Source: Planctomycetota bacterium
GTDB taxonomy: Bacteria; Planctomycetota; UBA1135; UBA2386
Length of the DNA: 64,000 bases
NCBI GenBank assembly: GCA_029936315.1
Contig: JAPYTD010000021.1
Location: forward strand, 1-64,000
Direction: 5' to 3'
Part shown: in pieces, positions 8,947 through 17,505 of the stretch
How positions within the stretch are numbered: the stretch's first letter is position 1
How the letters are laid out: the number at the start of each line of letters is the position of its first letter
Notes under the pieces: model-generated
Database searches by the model: none
Seen by the model: the letters and a program-made list of their open reading frames with translations, nothing else
What the model was told of the DNA's origin: nothing
Translations under genes and position numbers: made by a program

Positions 8947-10614
8947 ATGCCGAACGTGCTTCGCATTCTCTTTCTGGTCCTGGTCTTGCCTGCGCTGCTT
9001 GTCGCGCAAGGCGAGGGCGCGCCCGTCGTCAAAAGCTTCGGCCAACCCGGCGAGGTCGGCAGCTTCCGCGTCGGCTTCTCCAAGCAGACCGGAGGCATTG
9101 TCTGGTTGCAGGCGACGGATCACTACCAGTCGCTCGAAGCGGCGAACAACATCGACCGGACCACGGGCGACTACCTGCTGTTGGTGGATAACGGCAACCA
9201 TGCGCTGCGTCTGTTCCAGGCGGCGGGCGGAGTCTTCGGCAAGGACCCGGCCAACGCGGAATGGCAGATGGAGGACATCGACGGTGGCGTGAAGTTCACG
9301 TTGGCCGACGACAAGGGCTTGGTTCTTGAGAAGGTGTTCTTGCACGAGCCACAAGCGCGCGGCTTCACGGTCACGCTGACGCTGAAGAACGTGTCCTCGG
9401 ACGCCGTCGGCAACCAGGCATTCTCGCTCGCTGGCCCGTCGCTGGTATCACCGAAGCAGGCATCGTTGTTTGGTGACGTGTCGGTGGCGATTGCGGCACC
9501 GATCGGTGACGGCGAGGTCAAGATCGCGAAGCCGCACGAAGAAGGCCTCCCGCAGCTGGTGGAAGTCAACGCGAAGATGCTGTCGTTTGCCGGCAGCTCG
9601 AACCGGTTCTTCGGCGCGTTCCTGTTTCCCAAGGATGACGCATCGCGGCAGGCGCTGACGCAGCTCGCGGTTGAGACGGTGCCACCGCGACACGGGGTCA
9701 CGCCAGAGGATAACGCGTCAACGCGCGTCGTCTACGGCTTGCAATTGGCCGTTCCGTTCAAGGCCCTGTCGACGAGCGTCTCCTATGGCGTCTACTTCGG
9801 CCCGAAGTCGTACCGCGTCTTCGATACCCTGCCGGATCCCGAGCTCTTTGAACCGATCCTCGACAACGATCTCAGCCCGCCGTGCTGCGGCGGCATCACG
9901 ATCCCGGGCGGCAAGCAGATGGCCATGCTGCTGCTGGGCTTGCTTGGTTGGTTCTACGACTTCCTAGGCAACTGGGGCCTCGCGATCATCCTGCTGACGA
10001 TCCTCGTGCGCGGCGCGATGTTCCCGCTCAACTTCCGCATGCAGAAGGCGATGCGCAAGTTCGGCGCCAAGATGGCCAAGCTGAAGCCGAAGATGGACGC
10101 GATGAAGAAGCAGTACGCCGACGACCAGAAGGCGTACCAGCAGGCGATGATCGCGTTCAACCGTGAGCACAAGGTGATGCCGCCGATCGGTGGTTGCCTG
10201 CCGATCTTCCTGACGATGCCGATCTACCTCGGCTTGTTCACGGCGTTGCGCACGGCCTACGACTTGCGCCAGCAACCGTTCATGAGCTGGATCGACGACC
10301 TGAGCACCAGCGATGCCCTGTTCTCGTTGGGTTTCTGGCCAGACGACTTCAACCTGCTGCCGCTACTTTGGATTGGCTTGTTCGTGACGATGACGCTGCG
10401 CCAACCGCTGCCGACCGATCCGCAACAACGTCAAATGCAGATGATGATGCGCTTCATGCCGATCATGTTCGGTGTGATGCTCTACACCTACGCGTCAGCT
10501 CTGCTGCTCTACATGGTGACATCGATGCTGTGGTCGCTGGTCGAGAGCTCGATCGTCAAGAAGATCCTTGGCCCCGCCGATCCGAACGCCGGCATGGTGC
10601 CGACGCCGATGTAG
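8947..10614 (+). CDS. yidC: Membrane protein insertase YidC/Oxa1
   Basis: 555 residues. An N-terminal signal/anchor (1-22), a large beta-rich periplasmic domain (about 25-300) and the conserved five-helix insertase core (about 315-540) follow the Gram-negative layout. The core has GLAIILLTILVRGAMFP, the positively charged coiled region KMAKLKPKMDAMKKQY, and PPIGGCLPIFLTMPIYLGL. It inserts and folds inner-membrane proteins with or without SecYEG. The usual rpmH-rnpA-yidC-mnmE setting is absent. Its stop codon lies inside a short tandem repeat. Confidence 0.95.
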   Translation: MPNVLRILFLVLVLPALLVAQGEGAPVVKSFGQPGEVGSFRVGFSKQTGGIVWLQATDHYQSLEAANNIDRTTGDYLLLVDNGNHALRLFQAAGGVFGKDPANAEWQMEDIDGGVKFTLADDKGLVLEKVFLHEPQARGFTVTLTLKNVSSDAVGNQAFSLAGPSLVSPKQASLFGDVSVAIAAPIGDGEVKIAKPHEEGLPQLVEVNAKMLSFAGSSNRFFGAFLFPKDDASRQALTQLAVETVPPRHGVTPEDNASTRVVYGLQLAVPFKALSTSVSYGVYFGPKSYRVFDTLPDPELFEPILDNDLSPPCCGGITIPGGKQMAMLLLGLLGWFYDFLGNWGLAIILLTILVRGAMFPLNFRMQKAMRKFGAKMAKLKPKMDAMKKQYADDQKAYQQAMIAFNREHKVMPPIGGCLPIFLTMPIYLGLFTALRTAYDLRQQPFMSWIDDLSTSDALFSLGFWPDDFNLLPLLWIGLFVTMTLRQPLPTDPQQRQMQMMMRFMPIMFGVMLYTYASALLLYMVTSMLWSLVESSIVKKILGPADPNAGMVPTPM

Positions 10615-10675
10615 CAGCGGGCCCGTGTAGCAGTGGGCCCAGTGGGCTGGGCGGGCTGGGGGCTGGGCGCCTTCG
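10611..10675. repeat. 16-bp tandem repeat including the yidC stop codon
   Basis: Two near-identical 16-bp units (10611-10626 and 10627-10642) each contain GTAG, the first being the yidC stop. They grade into a degenerate GGGCTGGG-type tract up to about 10675. The array separates yidC from the convergent histidine-kinase-like gene. Confidence 0.7.
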
Positions 10676-10684
10676 GCTGGCTGC

Positions 10685-11731
10685 TTAGCTTGTCGAGGCA
10701 GCCGGCAGCAGGAAGTCCAATTGCAGCGCGCCGTCTTGCAGGCGGCGCACCGTCGCTTGGCCGCGATGGCCCAAAATGACGGTCTGGGCGAGGAACAGGC
10801 CCAAGCCGTGGCTTTGGCCGCGCAACAAACGTTGCGGGTAGAATGGCTCGAACGTGTTCGGCAACTGCCACGTCGCCAGGCCTTGGCCGCGCGCGATGAC
10901 GCGCAGGCGATGCACGTCATCGGTTCCCGATAGTTCCAGTTGGCTCTGCGAGACGATCTGTGCGAGTTCGTCGGCGAAGCGCACGATCGCCGTCACCGCG
11001 AGTGCCAGTTGTTCGCGATCGCCGTCGACCATCTGCGGTCCCTTGGGCATCGAGACGCTCGCCGCCTCTGCGTCCGGTTGCCGCTCGGCAACGGCATGCG
11101 CGATCAACGCGGCGAGGTCGACGACTTCGGTGCGGTTGGGGCCATTGGCAGCCTCGGACAACAGCCGCAGTCGATCGACCGCGGTCTGGATGCGTTTTAG
11201 TCCCTGGAGGGCGGCGTCGACCTGATCGCGGGGGCCGTTTTCTGTATTGCCGTGCAGCGATGCGCGCAGCAGTTGCAGGTGACCCGAGACGAACAACAGC
11301 GGGTTGTTGATCTCGTCGGCGAGACCGTGCGCCAGGTCGACGAACAGCTCGGGACGCGGTCGGTCGCCGCCGTGCAGCATCTGCTCGAGAACGGCCGCGA
11401 GGTGTCCCGGCGTGTCCGGGTAGAGGATCAGTCGCGCCGATATGCGCGTCGCGATCGGACCAAAGGTCAGTTCCTTGCCAGTAGTTGTGATCACGGCGAC
11501 GCGCAGCGCCGGCCACAACCGCTGCAGCAAACGCACCGCGCCGATGTCTTCCCCGGGCTCTTCATCGAACTGGACCAGCAACAGGTCCGGCTGCAACCGC
11601 ATCAGTACTTCGGTGTCGCCGACCAACGACGCCAGTGGGCGCACCTCCGGTCGCATCGGCAGTTGCCGAAGCTCGCCGACGAGCCTTTCGTCAACGGAGC
11701 CGACGACAGCGATGCGAACGGGCCGATCCAT
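10685..11731 (-). CDS. Degenerate histidine kinase with receiver-like N-terminus
   Basis: About 348 residues. Residues 1-120 fold-match a response-regulator receiver but lack the paired acidic residues at the start and have Tyr in place of the conserved Lys (LILYPDTP). The dimerisation region reads HGLADEINNPL at 135-145: Asp139 sits where the phospho-accepting His should be, just before the kept EINNPL. In the ATPase domain the N-box Asn is missing (AIVRFADEL) and the first Gly box reads ARGQG, while the second (SHGLGLFLAQ) is kept. It is probably a non-catalytic signalling protein. A start at 11746 is also possible. Confidence 0.75.
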   Translation of the reverse strand: MDRPVRIAVVGSVDERLVGELRQLPMRPEVRPLASLVGDTEVLMRLQPDLLLVQFDEEPGEDIGAVRLLQRLWPALRVAVITTTGKELTFGPIATRISARLILYPDTPGHLAAVLEQMLHGGDRPRPELFVDLAHGLADEINNPLLFVSGHLQLLRASLHGNTENGPRDQVDAALQGLKRIQTAVDRLRLLSEAANGPNRTEVVDLAALIAHAVAERQPDAEAASVSMPKGPQMVDGDREQLALAVTAIVRFADELAQIVSQSQLELSGTDDVHRLRVIARGQGLATWQLPNTFEPFYPQRLLRGQSHGLGLFLAQTVILGHRGQATVRRLQDGALQLDFLLPAASTS

Positions 11732-11893
11732 GGTTCTCACCCGCACGCAAGTCTCGCGGAGGAGCCGGCGTAGCAGATGAGGCTAGGCTAGGGTGGAGAG
11801 CGTCCGGTGTCACCATACTTGGATGGATGGGGGGCGTCAGGTTGGCCACGATAGCTCCAGGGGTGGGGCAGCGGCGGACGATACATAGGTGAC

Positions 11894-12283
11894 GTGAGTG
11901 GTGATCATGACGACAATGGTAGGCCCGGTGATGCCGATGGCACGGCGCCTGCGCGGCTCCGTGTGGTGTCGGGACCACTCGCGGCCACGGACGCTGCGGA
12001 GCCCGTGCCAGAGGTTCGTGTTCGGCGAGAATTCAAAGGGCTGACGGTTGCGGACTTGCACCGCGAAGAGATCGCAAGCCGTCTACCCGGTCAGGTCCGT
12101 TCCGCTCTCCATCATCTAGAGGATGGCGATGTGGCCGCCGCCGAGCAAGCGATGCCAGGCCAGTTCGCGAAAGTGCTGACTGGACCCGGCCATCGGCCTC
12201 GCCACAGTTGGCGGTTGTTTATCATCATAGGCATCGTCGCCGTGGCAAGCGGGAGTGCGATCGCAAGTTGGTTGACGTCCTGA
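11894..12283 (+). CDS. Small tail-anchored protein of unknown function
   Basis: 129 residues from a GTG at 11894. A polar, Asp/Gly-rich start (1-40) precedes a helical stretch (ADLHREEIASRLPGQV, then ALHHLEDGDVAAAEQAM) and a single C-terminal transmembrane helix (WRLFIIIGIVAVASGSAIASWL). The layout suggests a cytoplasmic domain held to the inner membrane by its tail. No family recognised. It sits 73 bp upstream of a glycosyltransferase gene on the same strand. Confidence 0.55.
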   Translation: MSGDHDDNGRPGDADGTAPARLRVVSGPLAATDAAEPVPEVRVRREFKGLTVADLHREEIASRLPGQVRSALHHLEDGDVAAAEQAMPGQFAKVLTGPGHRPRHSWRLFIIIGIVAVASGSAIASWLTS

Positions 12284-12356
12284 TCGCTCTCATGCTGAAG
12301 CTCAAAAGGGCCTCGCAGAAGCGTCGCTTGCCGCGCACTATGCGTCTCTAGGATCT

Positions 12357-13400
12357 GTGACCGAATCCACCGGACAACCCCGTAATGCCAACCCCACGGC
12401 CATCGCTGTGGTCGGGGCGGCATGCGAAGTGCCCAACTTGAGCGTGGTGGTGCCGATCTACAACGAGCGCGACAACGTTGAGCCGCTGCACGAGGCGTTG
12501 AGCTACGCGCTGCAGGCCCTGAAGCGGCCTTACGAGATCGTGTTTGTGGACGACGGCAGTTCGGATGGAACCCGTGACGTGATGCGTCGGCTCGCCGCCA
12601 ACGACCCGCACCTTCGGTTGGTGTTCTTCCGGCGCAACTACGGCCAGACGGCAGCGATGGCGGCCGGCTTCCGCGCCTGCCGTGGCCGCACGATTGTCTC
12701 GATGGACGGTGATCTGCAGAACGACCCGGCCGACATCGGTCGCCTCGTCGAGAAGCTCGAAGAAGGCTACGATGTCGTCTGCGGTTGGCGGCGCAACCGG
12801 CAGGACCGAGTCGCGACGCGCCTGTTGCCGTCACTCATTGCGAACTTCATGATTTCGCGCGTTACTGGCGCCCACATTCACGATACCGGTTGCTCGCTGA
12901 AGGTTTATCGCAGTTGGGTGGTGCGCAGCCTGCACCTCTACTCGGACATGCACCGCTTCCTTGCGGCGCTTGGTGTCGGCCTCGGTGCGCGCATCACCGA
13001 ACTGCCCGTGCGTCACCACGCGCGTCGCGCCGGGGTGTCAAAGTATGGCCTCGGTCGCGTCTTCCGGGTGCTCGCAGACCTGGTCGGCATCAAGATGCTG
13101 ATCCAGTTCGCCGCGCATCCGATTCGCTGGTTCTCGCTGTTGGCGCTGCCGCTGTTCCTGTTGTCGCCGCTCATGTTCCTGCTTGGGTTCGTCAAGCTGG
13201 TGCGTTCAGAGAACGACCCCGATTCGTTAGTTTGGGATTGGTTTGGCGGCTACGACATGGCTGCGGTTGCGGCAGGATCCGTCGCCTTGTTGGTTGCGAT
13301 GAATGTTTTCCTGCTCGGCTTCCTCGCTGAGCTGCAGGTCAAGGTGTCGAAGTTCTTTCGTCAGCGCATTTCCGTAACGGCACGGGAGGCGATTCGATGA
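12357..13400 (+). CDS. Family 2 glycosyltransferase, DPM1/ArnC type
   Basis: 347 residues from a GTG. A GT-A glycosyltransferase domain (about 25-255) carries VVVPIYNERDN, FVDDGSSDGT and the metal-binding SMDGDLQNDP, all intact. Two transmembrane helices follow (about 265-290 and 305-330). Enzymes of this layout transfer a sugar from a nucleotide sugar to a polyprenyl phosphate for later use outside the cell. The stop overlaps the start of the next gene (ATGA), so the two proteins are made together and probably work as a pair. Confidence 0.9.
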   Translation: MTESTGQPRNANPTAIAVVGAACEVPNLSVVVPIYNERDNVEPLHEALSYALQALKRPYEIVFVDDGSSDGTRDVMRRLAANDPHLRLVFFRRNYGQTAAMAAGFRACRGRTIVSMDGDLQNDPADIGRLVEKLEEGYDVVCGWRRNRQDRVATRLLPSLIANFMISRVTGAHIHDTGCSLKVYRSWVVRSLHLYSDMHRFLAALGVGLGARITELPVRHHARRAGVSKYGLGRVFRVLADLVGIKMLIQFAAHPIRWFSLLALPLFLLSPLMFLLGFVKLVRSENDPDSLVWDWFGGYDMAAVAAGSVALLVAMNVFLLGFLAELQVKVSKFFRQRISVTAREAIR

Positions 13401-15658
13401 GTGCGGAGGAGACCAAGGCCAGTGTTCCTGCCAAGGCAACGGATGCGCCGCTGGTTTCCGTTGTGATTGCCATCACCGAGAGTGAGGCGCATCCGCGCAC
13501 GGTGATCGAGGGCTTTGGCGGTGCCTTGGCCGAGGCCGGCTACCCGTGCGAGTTCGTGATCGTCATCGACGGCCCGATCACACGCTTTGATGAAGAACTG
13601 CAAGAGCTCGGCCAAGACTGGACGGTTCGCGTGGTCTCGCTCGAAGGCGGTGGCTTGGGTGAGTCCATCGCGCTGTCTGCTGGCGTTGCCAAGGCCAAGG
13701 GCGTACTGGTCGTCAACGCGCCGCCGTACCTGCAGATCGAACCCGAGGATGTTGTCGACGTCGTCAAGGCGCTCGAGGCCGGTGCCGATTGTGTCGCGAC
13801 GTGGCGCGATCGCCGCGTGGACCCGTGGTTGAATCAGCTGCAGTCGCGCTTGTTCAATCGCATGCTGCGCCTGATCATGAAGGCGCCGTTCCACGATCTC
13901 AATTCGGGGACGCGTGGCTTCCGCAGCCATGTGCTCGAAGAGGTTGCGGTCTACGGAGAGCTGTATCGCTTTCTGCCGGTGCTTGCCGCCCGCCAGGGAT
14001 TCCGCGTCGTCGAAGTCCGCGTTCGTCACCGCGAAGAGAAGGGCCGTTCGGGCTTCTACGGGGTCGGCGTCTACCTGCGTCGTTTGCTCGACATTGTCGC
14101 GATCACATTCCTGACGCGATTCACGCAGAGGCCGTTGCGCTTCTTCGGCTACATCGGTTTTACCGCCGGGTTCATCGGGGTCTTGCTGACGCTGTGGCCG
14201 CTCTACGACAAGATCGTCTTGGACAAGAGTCTGTCCGAGCGACCGATGTTCGTCATTGGTGCGATCCTCGCAGCCTTCGGAGTGCAGTTGGTTGGCTTCG
14301 GCCTCGTTGGCGAGATCATCATCTTCACGCAGGCGCCAAACATGCGTGACTACAAGATCGGCGAAGAGATCGATGGTGCGGACGTCATCAGTGGCGACGA
14401 ACCAGATCCGGAGGCTGCGCTGCAGTTGGCGGCCGCTGGGGGCGGGCTCGTTGCTGGCGATCGCATTGGTGCGGCAACCGACAGCGATGCGCAACATGTC
14501 ATCGAGCCCGCACCCGAAGATGCGCCTGCTTCTGAGTTGGCGGTAGCCGTCGTCGAGAAAGCTGATGTCGTAGCCAAACCAGAAGAGTTGCCGATCCGGG
14601 TGCGCGCGCTGCTGCCTGGCGAAGACGCGCGTTGGGACTCGTACGTCAGTCGTCATCCACAGGGCACCTTCTTCCATCGCACCGGTTGGTCGCGCGCCGT
14701 GCAGGAGATGTTCCGGCACCAGTCGCACCACCTGGTGGTCGAGCAAGGCCGTCGCTGGCTCGGCGTCTTGCCGATGTTCTTGACCAAGAGTCCATTCCTC
14801 GGCAAGAACCTCGTCAGTGTGCCGTATTCGGTCTACGGCGGCATTCTCGCGAGTGACGAACGGGCTCACGAAGCCCTGATGGAACGCGCTGGCCAGATCG
14901 GCCAGGACCTCGGGGTCGGCTTTGTCGAGCTGCGCAACCTCGAGCATCGCACCGGCGACCGACCCGAGTCTGAACTCTACGTGACCTTCCGCTGTGACCT
15001 GCCCGAAGATCCTGCTGAGGTCATGAAGCGCATTCCGAAGAAGCGCCGCGCCGAGATCCGCGCCGCGCGTGAGCCCAAGGCCGCTGCCACAAAGAAGACG
15101 CGCGAGACGTTTGGCATCAAAGTCACGGCCGACGGAACGGTTGAAGAGCTGTTCCGGTTGTTCGCCGAAAACAAGCGCCGCCTCGGTTCGCCGACGCTGC
15201 CGCTGCGTTGGTTTGAGGGGCTGCGCGATGAGTTCGGCAAGGCCGCTGTCATCCACCGCGCCGTCGATCCGTCGGGCCGCACCATCGCGGCGGTGATGTC
15301 GTTCACGTTCAAGGACACCGTTTACGCGTACTACTCGGGCTCGCAGGCAACGGTGAACCACACCGGCGTCAACAACTTCATCTACTGCGCGATCATGGAA
15401 TGGGCAGTAGAGAACGGCTACCGACGCTTCGACTTCGGCCGCAGTCGCGCCGACTCGGGGCCCGCCAAGTTCAAACAGAACATGGGCTTCGTCGCGGAGC
15501 CGCTGCACTACGAGTATCTGCTGGTGGCCAAGGGCGCGCAATTGCCGCAGTTCCATCCGAGCAATCCAAAGCTCGCGCTGCCGCGACGCATCTGGGCCAA
15601 CCTGCCGATGCGCGTGTGCAACATGCTCGGTTCGCGGTTTTCGCGCTACCTGCCGTAG
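13397..15658 (+). CDS. Fusion of degenerate family 2 glycosyltransferase and FemAB-like acyltransferase
   Basis: 753 residues. The first part (about 18-320) is a GT2-type domain with two C-terminal membrane helices, paralogous to the upstream gene; the DxD metal site is replaced by VVNAPPYLQ (105-113) and the N-terminal sugar-nucleotide motif is altered, so catalysis is doubtful. An Ala/Glu-rich linker (about 335-395) leads to a FemAB/GNAT-type domain (about 400-735) with GTFFHRTGWSRAVQ, PKKRRAEIRAA and a closing FDFGRSRADSGPAKFKQNMGF, as in EPS-associated FemAB proteins. It probably acts in making a surface glycan or modified peptide. Confidence 0.85.
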   Translation: MSAEETKASVPAKATDAPLVSVVIAITESEAHPRTVIEGFGGALAEAGYPCEFVIVIDGPITRFDEELQELGQDWTVRVVSLEGGGLGESIALSAGVAKAKGVLVVNAPPYLQIEPEDVVDVVKALEAGADCVATWRDRRVDPWLNQLQSRLFNRMLRLIMKAPFHDLNSGTRGFRSHVLEEVAVYGELYRFLPVLAARQGFRVVEVRVRHREEKGRSGFYGVGVYLRRLLDIVAITFLTRFTQRPLRFFGYIGFTAGFIGVLLTLWPLYDKIVLDKSLSERPMFVIGAILAAFGVQLVGFGLVGEIIIFTQAPNMRDYKIGEEIDGADVISGDEPDPEAALQLAAAGGGLVAGDRIGAATDSDAQHVIEPAPEDAPASELAVAVVEKADVVAKPEELPIRVRALLPGEDARWDSYVSRHPQGTFFHRTGWSRAVQEMFRHQSHHLVVEQGRRWLGVLPMFLTKSPFLGKNLVSVPYSVYGGILASDERAHEALMERAGQIGQDLGVGFVELRNLEHRTGDRPESELYVTFRCDLPEDPAEVMKRIPKKRRAEIRAAREPKAAATKKTRETFGIKVTADGTVEELFRLFAENKRRLGSPTLPLRWFEGLRDEFGKAAVIHRAVDPSGRTIAAVMSFTFKDTVYAYYSGSQATVNHTGVNNFIYCAIMEWAVENGYRRFDFGRSRADSGPAKFKQNMGFVAEPLHYEYLLVAKGAQLPQFHPSNPKLALPRRIWANLPMRVCNMLGSRFSRYLP

Positions 15659-15718
15659 CCGCAGCTGTTGTTGCCGAACGATCGCTCTGCCGCGCTCAAG
15701 CTGCTACCGTCCTGCGCG

Positions 15719-15859
15719 ATGGCGATCGTTGCGCGGCTGGATCCGGAAGGCCCCATTCCACTGCAGGTGTCGTGGGCACTGTGGTTTGCGCGCGCGAAGA
15801 ACGCGGAGTTGTTCCCGCCCCACGGAGGCTTGCGGCAGCGCGTTGACGCCCATTGGTAA
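15719..15859 (+). CDS. Possible 46-residue small protein
   Basis: A short frame from ATG at 15719 encodes MAIVARLDPEGPIPLQVSWA and continues to RQRVDAHW. Codon third positions look like those of nearby genes, and it fills an otherwise empty 244-bp gap between the FemAB fusion and the next small membrane protein. There is no homology I can name and no clear ribosome-binding site. Treat as tentative. Confidence 0.3.
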   Translation: MAIVARLDPEGPIPLQVSWALWFARAKNAELFPPHGGLRQRVDAHW

Positions 15860-15902
15860 CAGACACAGGAAATTGGTACAGCCGCGCCGGGTTGCTATCG
15901 TT

Positions 15903-16148
15903 ATGGCCGCAATGTCGCAGACCCCGATCCCCGATGCTGAACACACTCGCTGGTCGCCCGGCCTGATCGGGTTCTACTTCAGCTGTGCCGGCGCTTCGCT
16001 CGGCGCCGCGATTGCCTTTGGCAGCCACTTCTTCTTCGGGTCGATCGGCGGCTTGATCTTCGGATCCGTGATGTGCAGCGTCAGCTGCGTGACGTGCTAC
16101 TACTCGTTGCGCGCGGCGCGCCGTCCGCCCGGCGAAGCACCCAAGTAG
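15903..16148 (+). CDS. Small two-helix membrane protein
   Basis: About 81 residues from ATG 15903 (an ATG at 15912 is also possible). A short polar start (SQTPIPDAEHTRWSP) leads into two transmembrane helices: GLIGFYFSCAGASLGAAIAF and SIGGLIFGSVMCSVSCVTCY, then a basic, Pro-rich tail on the cytoplasmic side. Cysteines cluster in the second helix. No family recognised. The longer frame back to 15729 has poor composition. Confidence 0.6.
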   Translation: MAAMSQTPIPDAEHTRWSPGLIGFYFSCAGASLGAAIAFGSHFFFGSIGGLIFGSVMCSVSCVTCYYSLRAARRPPGEAPK

Positions 16149-16180
16149 GCCGGAGTCGTAGCCGCCCGTAGGTGCTAGGG

Positions 16181-16753
16181 CTATTGCTCAAGCAGCCAGG
16201 ATACCGCTGCCGGCAAATCCGCCGCTTCGTGATCCGGCACGCAGCCTGCATCGCGGAGCTTCTGGCGTTCGGCCTCGACCGGCTTGCCACTCGCGACCAG
16301 AACCTTGGTCAGCGGCAGACCGTTTGCCATCAGTAGATCGCGGGCGCTGTCGCCGATGACGACAGAACCTTCGAGTGAGACCCCGAAGCCCTTCAGCATG
16401 GCGCAGGCTTGGTGCAGTAGGCCGGACTTTGGTTTGCGGCACGTGCAGTCGCGACGATAGGCCGGGTCGCCACCTTCGGCATCGGGGTGGTGGGGGCAGT
16501 GCAGGTAGGCGAACGGCAGACCCTGGACAAGTCCATGCAACCGTTCATGCACTCGCGCCAGGTCGCGCTCGGTGTAGAGGCCGCGCGCGATGCCGCTCTG
16601 GTTGGTCGTGATCACGAGCCGGTAGCCGCGGTCGTGTAGGCGTCGCAGGGCACCGGGCACACCAGGCAGCAGCTCAAGGCGATCAGGCGAACCGATGAAG
16701 CCGATCTCGCGATTGAGCGTGCCGTCGCGGTCTAAGAAGACCGTCTTGCTCAC
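16181..16753 (-). CDS. gmhB: HAD-IIIA phosphatase, GmhB-like
   Basis: 190 residues from GTG 16753. Histidinol-phosphatase/GmhB-type HAD hydrolase: the nucleophile motif FLDRDGTLN, then TTNQSGIARG, and a zinc-binding loop with CPHHPDAEGG followed by CTCRKPKSG, closing with VVIGDSARDL. GmhB removes the 7-phosphate of heptose bisphosphate in ADP-heptose synthesis for lipopolysaccharide. No other heptose gene is next to it, so the substrate is inferred. It overlaps the upstream lipoprotein gene by 4 bp (GTGA). Confidence 0.85.
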   Translation of the reverse strand: MSKTVFLDRDGTLNREIGFIGSPDRLELLPGVPGALRRLHDRGYRLVITTNQSGIARGLYTERDLARVHERLHGLVQGLPFAYLHCPHHPDAEGGDPAYRRDCTCRKPKSGLLHQACAMLKGFGVSLEGSVVIGDSARDLLMANGLPLTKVLVASGKPVEAERQKLRDAGCVPDHEAADLPAAVSWLLEQ

Positions 16754-17232
16754 GGTTGCTTTGGCTGCGCAGCGGCCGCCGCTGCAGCTTGTGCGGCCAG
16801 CAAATCAAACCCGAGCAGTGGCGCGTCGTCCTTGTCCAGCTGCACGTAGAACTCGGCTGGCAGAATGGCGCCGCGGATGCCGAACGGAGTGGCCAAGTCG
16901 CCAACCGTCCAGAAGAAGGGTAGGGGCGGCATCGCCAAGTCGTAGGCGCCGTTGTTCCAGCGCGAGGTGTAGCCGTTCGTGTGTTGGTAGACGCGGCGCT
17001 GCGCCGTTCGGTAGCCGGGCTTGATGAGTTCGATGACGTGGTCTGTGCCGAAGTTGCCGCCGATCGTCAAGCGGGCGGGTGTCGTCATGCCCGAGTCCTG
17101 GCCGTCGACCAGGATGCGTGCGCCGAGCGGCTCGCTTGAGATCAGCACATTTTCGTGGCTTTGCCAGTAGGTGCACGCGGGCAGGCACGCGAGCAAGCAG
17201 GCAGCGAGGGGTGTCAGTGGGCGCCAAAGCAT
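16750..17232 (-). CDS. PEGA-domain lipoprotein
   Basis: 160 residues. A lipoprotein signal ends at LLACLPAC (Cys about 20). Residues about 28-80 form a PEGA-like beta domain (VLISSEPLGARILVDGQDSG, then TTPARLTIGG and HVIELIKPGYRTA), commonly found on surface or envelope proteins of bacteria with large genomes. A hydrophobic stretch (PPLPFFWTVGDLATPFG) and an Ala-rich tail follow. The role is unknown; coupling to gmhB hints at the cell envelope. Confidence 0.75.
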   Translation of the reverse strand: MLWRPLTPLAACLLACLPACTYWQSHENVLISSEPLGARILVDGQDSGMTTPARLTIGGNFGTDHVIELIKPGYRTAQRRVYQHTNGYTSRWNNGAYDLAMPPLPFFWTVGDLATPFGIRGAILPAEFYVQLDKDDAPLLGFDLLAAQAAAAAAAQPKQP

Positions 17233-17400
17233 TGTCTACATCCTATCGGCTGGGGCCGCTGTGGAAACCCAAGGGACCTGGCGAGGACGGAGCTTCGTTC
17301 TGGTTGCTGGATCCGGTAGTATCGTGGCAAGTCGTCGGTCCCATGGGTCGGTGGCGGCATCGCGTTTGGTCACGTGATGTGTCTGTTAGATTCCGGTCAC

Positions 17401-17428
17401 GCCCTGGTCAGGTCAACCTGATCAGGGC
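17401..17428. other. 12-bp hairpin upstream of the SH3-like protein gene
   Basis: Arms at 17401-17412 (GCCCTGGTCAGG) and 17417-17428 (CCTGATCAGGGC) pair with one mismatch around a 4-nt loop. It lies about 78 bp upstream of the next start and overlaps the first of three direct repeats. It may be an operator or a hairpin in the leader. Confidence 0.5.
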
Positions 17429-17503
17429 AACTCTTGGTGAGGGCGGCTCGTACGTGGGCAGGTTCTGGCCAGGTCAAACCAGTCCCCAAAGGTCAGGTCA
17501 ACC
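17406..17503. promoter_or_regulatory. Three direct repeats ahead of the SH3-like protein gene
   Basis: An exact 13-mer, GGTCAGGTCAACC, occurs at 17406-17418 and 17491-17503, and a close variant (CCAGGTCAAACC) lies at about 17469-17480. The last copy is only 2 bp from the proposed ATG at 17506. Spaced direct repeats of this sort often bind a regulator, but they could also be replication-slippage products. Confidence 0.45.
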
Positions 17504-17505
17504 AA

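Noticed and set aside
13361-15556. 731-residue open frame on the minus strand
   Set aside because: It is antisense to the glycosyltransferase-FemAB fusion, which has clear domains; the antisense protein is His/Arg/Gln-rich and has no motif.
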